Shown here: positions 15,990 to 24,665 of the stretch, piece after piece | How positions within the stretch are numbered: the stretch's first letter is position 1 | Layout of the letters: each line of letters opens with the position of its first letter | Origin: an uncultured SAR86 cluster bacterium | GTDB lineage: Bacteria > Pseudomonadota > Gammaproteobacteria > Magnimaribacterales > Magnimaribacteraceae | Assembly: GCA_937773605.1 (NCBI GenBank) | Contig: CALJVP010000008.1 | Span: forward strand, 1-41,424 | Direction of reading: 5' to 3' | DNA: 41,424 bases | The notes under the pieces: generated by a model | Seen by the model: the letters and a program-made list of their open reading frames with translations, nothing else | Told to the model about the DNA's origin: nothing | Database searches by the model: none | Position numbers and translations under genes: made by a program

Positions 15990-16560
15990 TTTTGTATTTT
16001 TTTTGAAATTCCATCCACGCGGGAATTGATTCAGGAATATCTGCTGCTATTTTTTCATCCCCCATGCTCACCCTCATGGGATCACTCAAACTTTCTAGAT
16101 AATCTTCTGTTTTTACGTAGTAAAAGAAATTTATTGTTCTTTTAGAAAATTTCCAAGAACCTTCTTCTTTTGAATACAGGTCATCGTATCTCATAGCCGC
16201 CAAGCTAGCCACGCCGTCTCGAGTCGTTTCTGCATGACTGTAAACAGTGCCTGAAGCCAAACTGGGATTGGATTCATCCACTTTTATCGTAACGTCATGC
16301 GTCCAATGAAAAGAGGGCCCTCTGCTCATGAAGACTTCTTGATACATGTCTATAATATTCTGCCTACCCTTGCTTTTAAGGGATCCGTTGGGAGAATCAA
16401 ATTCAGCCTCCAATGTAAAAAGTTTTTCTAACGCCACGAGATCTTGCTGATCGCAAGATTCTGCATAACCCGATACCAGTGTTCTAATATCTTCAACTGC
16501 CTCAAGTCGCTCTAATCGCGAGAGGATATTTTCTCTCATTAATTTATTTTGCGCGTCCAT
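15976..16560 (-). CDS. NTF2/SnoaL-like protein (dioxygenase beta-like or cyclase-like)
   Basis: 194 aa with the alpha+beta barrel pattern of the SnoaL-4/NTF2-like superfamily: N-terminal helices (ILSRLERLEAVEDIRTLVSGYAE), the DQQDLVALEKLFTLEAEF segment, then strands with SFHWTHDVTIKV and YSHAETTRD, ending KFSKRTINFFYYV. The His of HWTHD sits where catalytic or structural residues often lie. This fold includes beta subunits of ring-hydroxylating dioxygenases as well as small dehydratases and isomerases. Its reading frame overlaps the Rieske alpha gene by 14 bases, which favours a functional partner of the oxygenase; a separate isomerase role is possible. Confidence 0.82.
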   Translation of the reverse strand: MDAQNKLMRENILSRLERLEAVEDIRTLVSGYAESCDQQDLVALEKLFTLEAEFDSPNGSLKSKGRQNIIDMYQEVFMSRGPSFHWTHDVTIKVDESNPSLASGTVYSHAETTRDGVASLAAMRYDDLYSKEEGSWKFSKRTINFFYYVKTEDYLESLSDPMRVSMGDEKIAADIPESIPAWMEFQKKYKSDKK

Positions 16561-16576
16561 AATTCAATTTAATTCT

Positions 16577-17089
16577 TTAAAATTTAGAAGAAGTGCTGGC
16601 GGACAATATTTCTATCCAATATCCGTCAGGGTCTTTTATAAATGCCAATCCCTTCATATTGCCATCGTCTGGTTTTTTTACAAATTCAATTCCATGTTTT
16701 TCAAAATTCTCCGAGGCCTCATAAACATCAGGTACTGTAATTCCAATGTGTCCAAAGCCTCTGGGATCTGAATTACCATCATGATAGCTGAAAGATTCAT
16801 CGCTTTCCGTACCCCAATTGTGAGTAAGTTCTAGCATCGCTTTTTGACTAAAAGCATAGGCTGCCCTCTCTTTAGGATCCTCTGGAACAGGGTCATCGCC
16901 TTCCCTAAGGTAACCTAAGAAATATAAGCTAAACTCCATGGCAGGAAAATCTAACTTCTTAATCAACGTCATTCCTAATACATCAACGTAAAATGCTAAA
17001 GAATCTTTAGGATCTTTAATCCTTAACATCGTCTGGTTGAAAATAAATTGTTCTGTACCTTTTGCTGAAGGTTTTTTGAGTTCTTCCAT
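16577..17089 (-). CDS. gloA: Glyoxalase I (lactoylglutathione lyase)
   Basis: 170 aa, the longer Zn-type form of glyoxalase I seen in eukaryotes and pseudomonads, not the short E. coli Ni form. All four metal ligands are visible: Q19 (FNQTMLRI), E87 (MLELTHNWG), H114 (GFGHIGI) and E160 (YWIEIL). The two vicinal-oxygen-chelate halves are complete. It isomerises the hemithioacetal of methylglyoxal or another 2-oxoaldehyde with glutathione. It heads the minus-strand catabolic set and its promoter faces the TonB receptor. Since gloA is not usually in such a set, it may handle a pathway-specific 2-oxoaldehyde; that is inference. Confidence 0.94.
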   Translation of the reverse strand: MEELKKPSAKGTEQFIFNQTMLRIKDPKDSLAFYVDVLGMTLIKKLDFPAMEFSLYFLGYLREGDDPVPEDPKERAAYAFSQKAMLELTHNWGTESDESFSYHDGNSDPRGFGHIGITVPDVYEASENFEKHGIEFVKKPDDGNMKGLAFIKDPDGYWIEILSASTSSKF

Positions 17090-17198
17090 TTTTTCCCCTT
17101 ATTTTACTTATATGATCATGAATCCTTGATCAAATTACAAATAAATTTTTATCTCATTACAAGCTTAAAAATTTAAAACGAGGAATACAGCTACTAAT

Positions 17199-17216
17199 AT
17201 GTTGCATATTCAACAT
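17199..17216. promoter_or_regulatory. Palindromic operator candidate between the divergent catabolic operons
   Basis: ATGTTGCATATTCAACAT: arms ATGTTG and CAACAT are perfect, and the inner ATAT also matches, so 16 of 18 positions are symmetric. It overlaps a TTGCAT that could be the -35 of the TonB-receptor promoter (TATATT at 17226-17231, 18-base spacer). The size fits a dimeric TetR-, GntR- or LysR-class regulator. No regulator gene is in the adjacent cluster. Confidence 0.45.
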
Positions 17217-17238
17217 AAAAGGAGCTATATTATTAAGC

Positions 17239-17258
17239 GTACTTCTATGGAAAAGTAC
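17239..17258 (+). promoter_or_regulatory. Short inverted repeat in the TonB-receptor leader
   Basis: GTACTT (17239-17244), 8 bases, then AAGTAC (17253-17258). It lies 25 bases before the ATG and just before the GGGGA ribosome-binding site (17274-17278). It could fold in the mRNA leader or bind a protein; the arms are short. Confidence 0.25.
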
Positions 17259-17283
17259 ATTTTTTTAACATTTGGGGATAATT

Positions 17284-19452
17284 ATGAGTTTTAGTAAATT
17301 AACCATAGGTATTACTTCTATTGTAAGCCTATTAGCGTTTCCAGTTATTACAGTTGCAGAAGATGGAGATTCAGCGAACTTAATCGAAGAAATTACAGTA
17401 ACAGCGCGTAAAAGAGAGGAAAGTCTTCTTGATATACCTGAGTCTGTTTCTGCTATTTCTGGAGCTGATATCGATCAGCAAAATATTAAGGGACTAGATA
17501 AAATTGGATTAGCCATCCCCAACCTTAACCTTGCAATGAGAACAGATGGTTTTCCTAATGTCTCAATTCGAGGTATTGGAGCTTTTGGATTAACACAAGG
17601 TGTTGGTTTTTACTTAGATGATGTTCAATTATTTGCTGATGCTTCTTCGCGTTTTGGCGACTTAGAACGTATAGAGGTGTTAAAAGGTCCTCAAGGAACT
17701 CTCTACGGCGGAAGCAATATTGGTGGAGCCATTAAATTCGTTAGCAAACGCCCTACCTCAGATGAAAACTCAGGAAGAGTAAAATTTCTAACAGGTGATC
17801 AAGGCGTAATGGATTATGAAGGCTCTGTAAACATAGCCAATTCTGAAAATGACTGGGCCATGAGAGCTTTTGTTTTCTCTAGAGACGACGACGGATTTCT
17901 AACTAACCCTAATTCAGGAGGTCAGAACCAACCAACTGATGTAGGCGCATATGATGAAATGGGTTACAGATTATCTGTAGCTGGATCACTCTCAGACAAT
18001 CTTAGTCTTTATGCCTCATACAGGTACAACGAATACAGTGGACCGGTTAACAATTGGGCCAGAGAGATGGGAACGCCTGGAAATTTTGACTATAAACACG
18101 TATTAGATACAGGAAGAAACCCTACACACGATAGAGAAACTACAGGTGCGCATTTAGAGCTGACTTGGGAACTGGATGGATTCGATCTTAAATCCATAAC
18201 ATCATCAACAGATACCGAAAGCACTCGTGTAACTGATGTTGATTTGACACCTTTCTGGTTCTTCAACACATACAGACCAGAAGAAATGGATGTAACGACA
18301 CAAGAAATTAGACTGACTTCCACAAGTGATGGAAATTTACAATGGATTGCAGGTTTTTACACCTCTACGTATGAAAATAAAATGAACTCTTACTTGCATT
18401 TTGGACCTGGAATGGTTTTGCCAGATACGGATTATGAAATGCCATTTGAGTTGAGAGATGAAGAGAATACCCACAGAGCTTTTTTCGGAAATATTTCCTA
18501 TGAAGTTGATGACTGGAGATACGATCTCGGTCTGAGAATTGATAACTGGGAAGAAGATGAAGACAATCTAGACTCTGAAACCAATGGTGGAATTCATTCT
18601 TCAAAAACAGATGACAGAGAAGTTTTACCTAGATTTTCAATTACTCGTAATTTAGATAATAACGCAATAATGTACTGGACTTCTTCTAAAGGCTACGAGC
18701 CAGGCGGAATAAATGGTAGCGTACCTTTTTCAGACGCTAGTGGTAATAGATTGTTGCAACCTTTTGGAATTGAAGAAGCAACACAACATGAGTTTGGTTG
18801 GAAAGGAAGCCTCATGGATGGAAGAGCAACTGCTTCTGTAGCGTATTTTATGATCGACTACAAAGACAGAGCGTTTCAAGTTCTTGCTCCTAACCCTGCC
18901 GGACCTGGATTGATTGAATACGTTGCAAACATTGGTGATACAGAACAATCTGGTTTTGAATTTGAATTTGCCGTTAAGGCAACTGATTACTTGCAGCTTT
19001 CAATAGCTGGAGGTTGGATTGATGCTGAATGGGATAGCCCTACTGTGCTAGCGGATGGAACTGTCTTAAGTGGCAAAACTCCATCTAACGTAATTGATAA
19101 TAGTTATTCAATAGCTGCTAATTACGCCAGACCTCTAGATGGCGGTTCTAATTTAACTTTTGATGTGCAATGGAGCCATCAAGGTGAAGGTGAGAGTATG
19201 CCTCCTGCCAATCCAATTACCAACCCAAGTTACGATGTTCTAAATATCCAATTAGGTATTTCTAATGGACCTTGGGACTTTATGTTAAATATGGATAACG
19301 TAATGGATGAAGACTATTACACGGACCTAGAAAATTTCCCTAACTTTGGACTTGATTCTCCAGATTTTGGGGGCACAGGACCAGCTACAATTGTTATTGG
19401 AACTTTTGGTCATCCAAGAGTATATTCAGCTAGCGTAAGTTATAACTTTTAA
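17284..19452 (+). CDS. TonB-dependent outer-membrane receptor
   Basis: 722 aa from the ATG at 17284, preceded by GGGGA with proper spacing; a TTG 12 bases upstream is also in frame. A signal peptide is visible at about 1-25, then a TonB-box-like EEITVTARKREESLLDIPES. The plug domain includes SIRGIGAFG and the LKGPQGTLYGGSNIGGAIKF block. A 22-strand barrel follows and ends in the C-terminal Phe (SASVSYNF). The family resembles the large set of marine proteobacterial receptors for organic substrates rather than classical siderophore receptors. As first gene of the plus-strand set it probably imports the substrate processed by the following enzymes. Confidence 0.95.
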   Translation: MSFSKLTIGITSIVSLLAFPVITVAEDGDSANLIEEITVTARKREESLLDIPESVSAISGADIDQQNIKGLDKIGLAIPNLNLAMRTDGFPNVSIRGIGAFGLTQGVGFYLDDVQLFADASSRFGDLERIEVLKGPQGTLYGGSNIGGAIKFVSKRPTSDENSGRVKFLTGDQGVMDYEGSVNIANSENDWAMRAFVFSRDDDGFLTNPNSGGQNQPTDVGAYDEMGYRLSVAGSLSDNLSLYASYRYNEYSGPVNNWAREMGTPGNFDYKHVLDTGRNPTHDRETTGAHLELTWELDGFDLKSITSSTDTESTRVTDVDLTPFWFFNTYRPEEMDVTTQEIRLTSTSDGNLQWIAGFYTSTYENKMNSYLHFGPGMVLPDTDYEMPFELRDEENTHRAFFGNISYEVDDWRYDLGLRIDNWEEDEDNLDSETNGGIHSSKTDDREVLPRFSITRNLDNNAIMYWTSSKGYEPGGINGSVPFSDASGNRLLQPFGIEEATQHEFGWKGSLMDGRATASVAYFMIDYKDRAFQVLAPNPAGPGLIEYVANIGDTEQSGFEFEFAVKATDYLQLSIAGGWIDAEWDSPTVLADGTVLSGKTPSNVIDNSYSIAANYARPLDGGSNLTFDVQWSHQGEGESMPPANPITNPSYDVLNIQLGISNGPWDFMLNMDNVMDEDYYTDLENFPNFGLDSPDFGGTGPATIVIGTFGHPRVYSASVSYNF

Positions 19453-19465
19453 TTAGGAGAAGAAA

Positions 19466-20533
19466 ATGTCTGAAGTAGCCAACCCTGAATACAACCCAAG
19501 TGGTGTTGCAGATTGCATAGACACCAATAAGTTGCCTTGGATGCCTCTAACTCAGGTTCCTGGCATGTCTATTAAACCTGCTAGAGCAAGCGGCGAAAGC
19601 GGAATTTTTAGCCTCATTTTTAAGCTGGATGCGGGAAGCTCCCTTCCCGCCTCTGTTTATCTTGGAGGTATGGATATGTTGATACTTTCAGGGCAAGCGG
19701 AGTATCACCAAGAAGGCTCCCAAAGCATTTTAAACCCTGGGACATGGGGTTTTATATCTGCCAATTCAAGAGTTAATTCTTTCTTAGCAATTGAAGACAC
19801 TGAAGTTTTAGCTAACTTCCATAGTGGGGTTGCTTTCTTAAAGGAAGATGGGTCTTTGGATTCAATATTCACTGCCCTGGATGTTCTTCAGATGGCTAAG
19901 GATGAAAAAGTTCTATTGGTCCCCAACTCTTTAGAAGCTTGCATGGAATTAGAAGGCGAGCAATACAAAGGAAATGGAGAACCTCTGGCCATTGCTAGTG
20001 GTAATGCAGGAAAACTTGTTAATGACGTAGTTGATACTTCAAACAACTCAGAAGTGAATCATCCTCATTTTGTAGACACCAGAGAAGTGCCATGGCTAGT
20101 TCTGCCAGGCATGGAAGATGTTGGTCTAAAAATTCTGAGAGTAAGTGCAGAAACTGGACACATTTCTTTAATTGTTAGACACAATGGAGTGGCAGATCCC
20201 CATACCCATATAGGCGCAAGTGACTTTCTTGTTTTACAAGGACGACTTGGTGTTAGGGCAGGACCACCAGAAGGATATGGTCCTGGAATATGGTTTTATG
20301 AGCCGGCTGGTGCCAGACATGACGCAACGCAAAGAGTTACTGATGAAGATCTAATTTATACAGCAAACCTTTACGGTCCTGTTATGTTTGATTCAGGTCC
20401 TGGCACTCAGATTGAATCTCTATTGTCTTGGGTGGAATACAAAGCTATGGCGGAAGCAGGTGGAGTTAAATTAGTACCCAGCACAAGACCAGATGATTCA
20501 AGCTTATTAGCTTGGGCACCTCTAAAATCGTAA
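19466..20533 (+). CDS. Bicupin protein (possible metal-dependent dioxygenase), N-terminal cupin degenerate
   Basis: 355 aa, two cupin repeats (about 20-150 and about 200-330). The C-terminal copy keeps metal ligands: H246 and H248 in DPHTHIGASDF, with D253 where Glu is usual, and H285 in AGARHDATQ. The same positions in the N-terminal copy are Ala62, Val64 and Val103, so that half has lost its site. This resembles ChrR-type or acetylacetone/2,4'-dihydroxyacetophenone dioxygenase-like cupins that cleave C-C bonds of diketones and aryl ketones. AGGAGA lies 6 bases before the ATG, 14 bases after the TonB receptor stop. No signal peptide, so cytoplasmic. The reaction is inferred only from the fold and context. 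Confidence 0.82.
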   Translation: MSEVANPEYNPSGVADCIDTNKLPWMPLTQVPGMSIKPARASGESGIFSLIFKLDAGSSLPASVYLGGMDMLILSGQAEYHQEGSQSILNPGTWGFISANSRVNSFLAIEDTEVLANFHSGVAFLKEDGSLDSIFTALDVLQMAKDEKVLLVPNSLEACMELEGEQYKGNGEPLAIASGNAGKLVNDVVDTSNNSEVNHPHFVDTREVPWLVLPGMEDVGLKILRVSAETGHISLIVRHNGVADPHTHIGASDFLVLQGRLGVRAGPPEGYGPGIWFYEPAGARHDATQRVTDEDLIYTANLYGPVMFDSGPGTQIESLLSWVEYKAMAEAGGVKLVPSTRPDDSSLLAWAPLKS

Positions 20534-20570
20534 TTTAGTAATCAACCTCAAAACAGGCCATAATAAAACT

Positions 20571-21881
20571 ATGGACGGTGATTTTATCTTAAAAAATGCT
20601 TCTATCGTGGATGGAAGCGGTGCCTCATCTTATTCTGGTCATGTTCATGTGTCCGGCAATAAGATAGAAGCTATATATGCTGAAGACTCAGAACTATCAG
20701 ATCAAAAAGCCGAAATTGTAGATATTGCCGGTCAAACGGTAATGCCCGGTTTAATTGATGCTCACTGTCACATAAGTTTTGATGAGCCAGTCTCGAACGA
20801 CGAACTCTTTTTTCACAGGAGAGAAGGCCTTGCTTCAATAATAGCAGGCACCAATGCCTTAAAAGTTCTTCAATCAGGAGTGACGAGCTTCTTTGATGCT
20901 GACAGCTTATACAACGTAGGTGTTGATCTCAGGGACGCCATAGAGAGTGGGATAATTCCCGGACCAAGAATGGCAGTAGGAGGCAATGCGTTATTAACTT
21001 CAGCTGGAGGAACGGCAGGCAGATTAATACCGGATGAAGGCAAAAGAGGCTACGGAGCAGTAGTTACCAATAGAGATGAAATAGTTTTAGAGATCAGACG
21101 CCAAATTAAGATGGGTGTTGACTGGATAAAAATCCACGTTACCGGAATGGTGCCGAGACAAGATTCTGAAGGCGAGTTGCAAGCGTGGAGTTTTGAAGAA
21201 CTTAAATTGGCATGTGACACGGCCCATGAGTTAGGCATACCCGTTGTGGGACATTGCAGAGGAGCCGCAAGTTTAAAAGACGCCGTATTGGCTGGCATGG
21301 ACATGATTCTTCATGGGACTTACATGGACGAAGAAGGATTGGAATTAATGGTAGAAAAGAACGTGCCTCTAGTTCCAACGTTTACATTTCAAGCTAATTT
21401 AATTGACTACGCTGACCAAATGGATGCCTCGAAAGACTACAAAGAAATATTTGAGAAAGAAATTCAAGATAACGTTGGGATGTTTAGAAAAGCTTTTGAT
21501 GCAGGCGTTCCTTTTCTTTGCGGAAGTGAGAGCGGTTTCTCTGTTACACCTTATGGAGATTGGCATTACAGAGAACTAGAAGTCTTCGTTGATAAGTTGG
21601 ATATGACGCCCCTGGAGGCAATTACTTGTGCTACAAAAAATGCAGCCGTTGCGATGAGAAAGGAGAATGACTTGGGCCTAATTTCTCCTGGTTACAAAGC
21701 AGACCTTTTGGTGATAGACGGTGACCCAACAAAAGATGTAACTGTCTTAGGGAAAAAAGAATTAATTAAGTACGTTATTCAAGACGGAAAACAGATTGAC
21801 TTAACACCAGCACAAGAACGCATTAAGGATCCGGCGGGGTGGAGAATTTCATCTTACTCGGGAAAAATACTTAAGAAATAG
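20571..21881 (+). CDS. Amidohydrolase (imidazolonepropionase/prolidase-like)
   Basis: 436 aa amidohydrolase with the composite barrel layout: N-terminal beta-sandwich, GLIDAHCHISF with H65 and H67, K186 (WIKIHVTG) as possible carboxylated Lys bridging two metals, H227 in VVGHCRG, and H247 in ILHGTYM. The late metal or general-base Asp of the usual GTD is Glu319 here (CGSESGF), a clear deviation. No signal peptide. C-terminal KADLLVIDGDPTKD closes the sandwich. It would hydrolyse a cyclic amide, lactone or C-N bond. It starts 37 bases after the bicupin and 55 bases before the FAD-linked dehydrogenase, in the same operon. Confidence 0.9.
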   Translation: MDGDFILKNASIVDGSGASSYSGHVHVSGNKIEAIYAEDSELSDQKAEIVDIAGQTVMPGLIDAHCHISFDEPVSNDELFFHRREGLASIIAGTNALKVLQSGVTSFFDADSLYNVGVDLRDAIESGIIPGPRMAVGGNALLTSAGGTAGRLIPDEGKRGYGAVVTNRDEIVLEIRRQIKMGVDWIKIHVTGMVPRQDSEGELQAWSFEELKLACDTAHELGIPVVGHCRGAASLKDAVLAGMDMILHGTYMDEEGLELMVEKNVPLVPTFTFQANLIDYADQMDASKDYKEIFEKEIQDNVGMFRKAFDAGVPFLCGSESGFSVTPYGDWHYRELEVFVDKLDMTPLEAITCATKNAAVAMRKENDLGLISPGYKADLLVIDGDPTKDVTVLGKKELIKYVIQDGKQIDLTPAQERIKDPAGWRISSYSGKILKK

Positions 21882-21936
21882 TTCTTTCGTTCAACACCAT
21901 CTAGACTTGAATACCTGGCAAACAAGAAATTAAAGG

Positions 21937-23313
21937 ATGCAAATCTTAAAAGATATTGAAGCGATAGTAGGCACTAAAGGAATTCTTACTGGCAATGATG
22001 TTGCTAACAGAAAAGCCGGTATATGGATTGACGAAGGAATCAAGGCAAAAGCCATAGTCAGGCCAAAAAATACAGAAGAGTTGTCAAAAGTTCTTAAGAT
22101 TTGCAACGAAAAAAAGCAGCCCGTTGTCCCCCATGGTGGTTTAACGGGTCTTGCAGAAGGGGCTATAACTCTAGAGGGTCAAATAGCCATATCAACTGAA
22201 AGATTAAACGAGATTGAAACCATAGACACCGTAGGCAGAACAATAACCTTAGGTGCAGGTGTGCAACTGGAGAAAGCTCAAAACAAAGCGGAAGAAAATA
22301 ACTTGATGCTAGCAGTTGACCTAGGTGCCAGAGGCTCTTGCACTATTGGAGGCAATATATCCACCAATGCCGGAGGCAACATGGTCGTCAAATATGGAAT
22401 GACCCGAGATTCTGTGCTGGGATTAGAAGCTGTATTGGCTGACGGAAGAATCGTTACGTCATTGAACGAAATGCTAAAAAATAATTCTGGATATGACCTA
22501 AAGCAACTCTTTATCGGAACTGAAGGAACTCTGGGTTTTGTGACCAGAGCAGTATTAAGACTCAGGGAGAAACCTAAAAGTACAAACACGGCTTTATTGG
22601 CGGTTAATTCTTTTACTCAAGTAACTCAATTTCTTAAACACATAGACAGGGGTCTAGGTGGAAACTTAAGTGCTTTTGAAGTCATGTGGGAAGATTTTTA
22701 TAAGCAAGTGACAACAGAGCCTGCACTTAACAGCCCTCCTCTGAGCCAAGGTTTTCCTTATTACGTTTTAGTAGAATCAACAGGATCAAACCAACAGAAA
22801 GATTCAGAGCATTTTGAAGAATTATTAGAAGAAGCTTTAAATTTAGAAATCATTGAAGATGCAGTCGTATCAAAATCAGATTCTGATCGATCCAATCTTT
22901 GGGCAATAAGAGATGACGTGGAGCAGCATTATCAAGACGGTCCGGTAAAAATGTTTGACGTAAGCATGCCAATTTTATCCATGGAAAAGTACATCACTGA
23001 TGTCCATGAAAAGTTTTCAGAAAATTGGGAGACCTATAAATGCGTTGTTTTTGGTCACTTAGCAGACGGCAATCTCCACGTCGTTTCGGGGGTTGGATCT
23101 GATGATGATGAATCCATAAGAAAAATGGAGTCATGCATCTATGATCCTCTAAAATCCATTGGAGGAGCTGTATCTGCTGAGCACGGTATAGGCTTAGAAA
23201 AGAAAGATTATCTAGGAATTTCAAGAACGGAAATTGAGATAGATATCATGAGAACTCTTAAAAAAAGTCTTGATCCAAACAACATCTTAAATCCAGGAAA
23301 AGTTTTTGATTAG
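21937..23313 (+). CDS. FAD-linked oxidase (GlcD/D-2-hydroxyacid dehydrogenase-like)
   Basis: 458 aa, FAD_binding_4 plus FAD-oxidase_C. The N-terminal FAD domain carries the PP-loop region VVPHGGLTGLAEGA and CTIGGNISTNAGG. The substrate domain ends with the conserved VFGHLADGNLHV, AEHGIGLEK and LDPNNILNPGKVF. Close relatives oxidise glycolate, D-lactate or D-2-hydroxyglutarate and pass electrons to quinone or an electron-transfer flavoprotein. The product of the amidohydrolase upstream could be a hydroxy acid used here. There is no GlcE or GlcF subunit in the operon, which argues for a D-2-hydroxyglutarate/D-lactate type enzyme over glycolate oxidase. The MFS gene starts 29 bases later. Confidence 0.9.
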   Translation: MQILKDIEAIVGTKGILTGNDVANRKAGIWIDEGIKAKAIVRPKNTEELSKVLKICNEKKQPVVPHGGLTGLAEGAITLEGQIAISTERLNEIETIDTVGRTITLGAGVQLEKAQNKAEENNLMLAVDLGARGSCTIGGNISTNAGGNMVVKYGMTRDSVLGLEAVLADGRIVTSLNEMLKNNSGYDLKQLFIGTEGTLGFVTRAVLRLREKPKSTNTALLAVNSFTQVTQFLKHIDRGLGGNLSAFEVMWEDFYKQVTTEPALNSPPLSQGFPYYVLVESTGSNQQKDSEHFEELLEEALNLEIIEDAVVSKSDSDRSNLWAIRDDVEQHYQDGPVKMFDVSMPILSMEKYITDVHEKFSENWETYKCVVFGHLADGNLHVVSGVGSDDDESIRKMESCIYDPLKSIGGAVSAEHGIGLEKKDYLGISRTEIEIDIMRTLKKSLDPNNILNPGKVFD

Positions 23314-23342
23314 ATAACACTAACTTATTTTAATCTAAATAC

Positions 23343-24665
23343 ATGAGAGACTTCCCAAATAAAAAAGACGGTTATTCTGCTGTAGCAATTCTGACTTTAG
23401 CTCAGATATTTGCTTTTATAGATCGACAAATCCCAGCAATGTTGGTCGAACCAATAAAGCAGGATTTTGGTCTTTCTGATTCTGAAATTGCTTTACTTGG
23501 AGGAGCTGCCTTTTCAATATTCTATGCGGTAATGGCTTTGCCGATTGGTTTTGCAGTTGATAGGTACAATAGAACTCGAGTATTGGGTATAGGTATATTC
23601 GTGTGGTCATTCATGACTGCATTGGCGGGTCTCGCTAATTCCTTTGGTAAATTATTTGGAGCCAGAATAGGTGTTGCCGTAGGGGAAGCAGTGATGGCCC
23701 CAACAAGCGTGTCTTTGGTAAGTGATTATTTTCCTGAAAACAAGCAAGGAAAGCCAATGGGAATTATCACATCAGGAGTCTACATCGGTATAGGGATTAC
23801 ACTTTTAGGTGGAGGGTTTCTTATTGATTATCTTACGGAGATGGGTGGCTTAACTCTTCCAATTATTGGGTACGTAAAACCCTGGCAGGCAACCTTTATG
23901 CTTGTTGGAATACCAGGTTTATTTGTTGCTTTAGGGGCATTTCTATTAAGAGAACCGAAGAGAATTGAAACACTAAGCAATATTGATTTAGAAGCAGAAA
24001 AACAAAACGTCTTCCGTCATGTAAAAGACCATCAAAAAACTTTGCTCCCTATGTTTGGCGGTCTTATTTTTATGGCTTTAATATTTTATTCTTTTACCTT
24101 CTGGGCTCCGACGATGATGATCAGAACTTACGGTATATCTTTATCAGAAGTTGGTTTTATATTAGGAATAATAACAATAGTAAGCTCAATAACAGGGACG
24201 ATTTTAGCGGGTTCAGCTGTGGATTTCTTGCGAAACAGAAACTACTCAGATGCACCCGTTAGAGCCGCAATGATTGCAGTTCTCTTAGCGTTACCTCCAG
24301 TAGTTTTACTTTCTTTCGTTCAAAGCGAGTTTGCGGCATGGGCCTGTATTGCACTTTATCTCTTGTTCATCAGTTCATTTGCTCCCCTTGGGCTTTTAGC
24401 CATAAGCGGAGTCAGTGCCGGGAACGTTAAAGGTCAATTAGCTGCCGTTCACGCATTTTTGATGATGGCTTTTGGATTAAGCCTTGGACCGCAAATAACC
24501 GCTTTTTTTACGGATTTTGTTTTTATGAATTCTGACCATCTGAATTGGTCAATCTCTTTAACCGGAGCCATTGTTCTGCCTATATCAGCGTATCTCTTTA
24601 AAATATCACTGCCTAAATACGCGGAATCATCCGAAAGAATAAAATATGGACTGAGTTTGGACTAA
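23343..24665 (+). CDS. MFS transporter (anion/cation or spinster-like)
   Basis: 440 aa, 12 TM helices. Loop 2-3 has the MFS motif in FAVDRYNRTRVLGIGIFVWS and TM4-TM5 carries ARIGVAVGEAVMAPTS. The helices and the RQIPAMLVEPIKQDFGLSD start match the spinster-like/ACS-like branch, which takes up organic anions and other small metabolites. As the last plus-strand gene it would carry the substrate or its product across the inner membrane, complementing the TonB receptor in the outer membrane. Its TAA overlaps the TAG of the convergent Rieske gene (CTAA, 24662-24665). Confidence 0.9.
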   Translation: MRDFPNKKDGYSAVAILTLAQIFAFIDRQIPAMLVEPIKQDFGLSDSEIALLGGAAFSIFYAVMALPIGFAVDRYNRTRVLGIGIFVWSFMTALAGLANSFGKLFGARIGVAVGEAVMAPTSVSLVSDYFPENKQGKPMGIITSGVYIGIGITLLGGGFLIDYLTEMGGLTLPIIGYVKPWQATFMLVGIPGLFVALGAFLLREPKRIETLSNIDLEAEKQNVFRHVKDHQKTLLPMFGGLIFMALIFYSFTFWAPTMMIRTYGISLSEVGFILGIITIVSSITGTILAGSAVDFLRNRNYSDAPVRAAMIAVLLALPPVVLLSFVQSEFAAWACIALYLLFISSFAPLGLLAISGVSAGNVKGQLAAVHAFLMMAFGLSLGPQITAFFTDFVFMNSDHLNWSISLTGAIVLPISAYLFKISLPKYAESSERIKYGLSLD

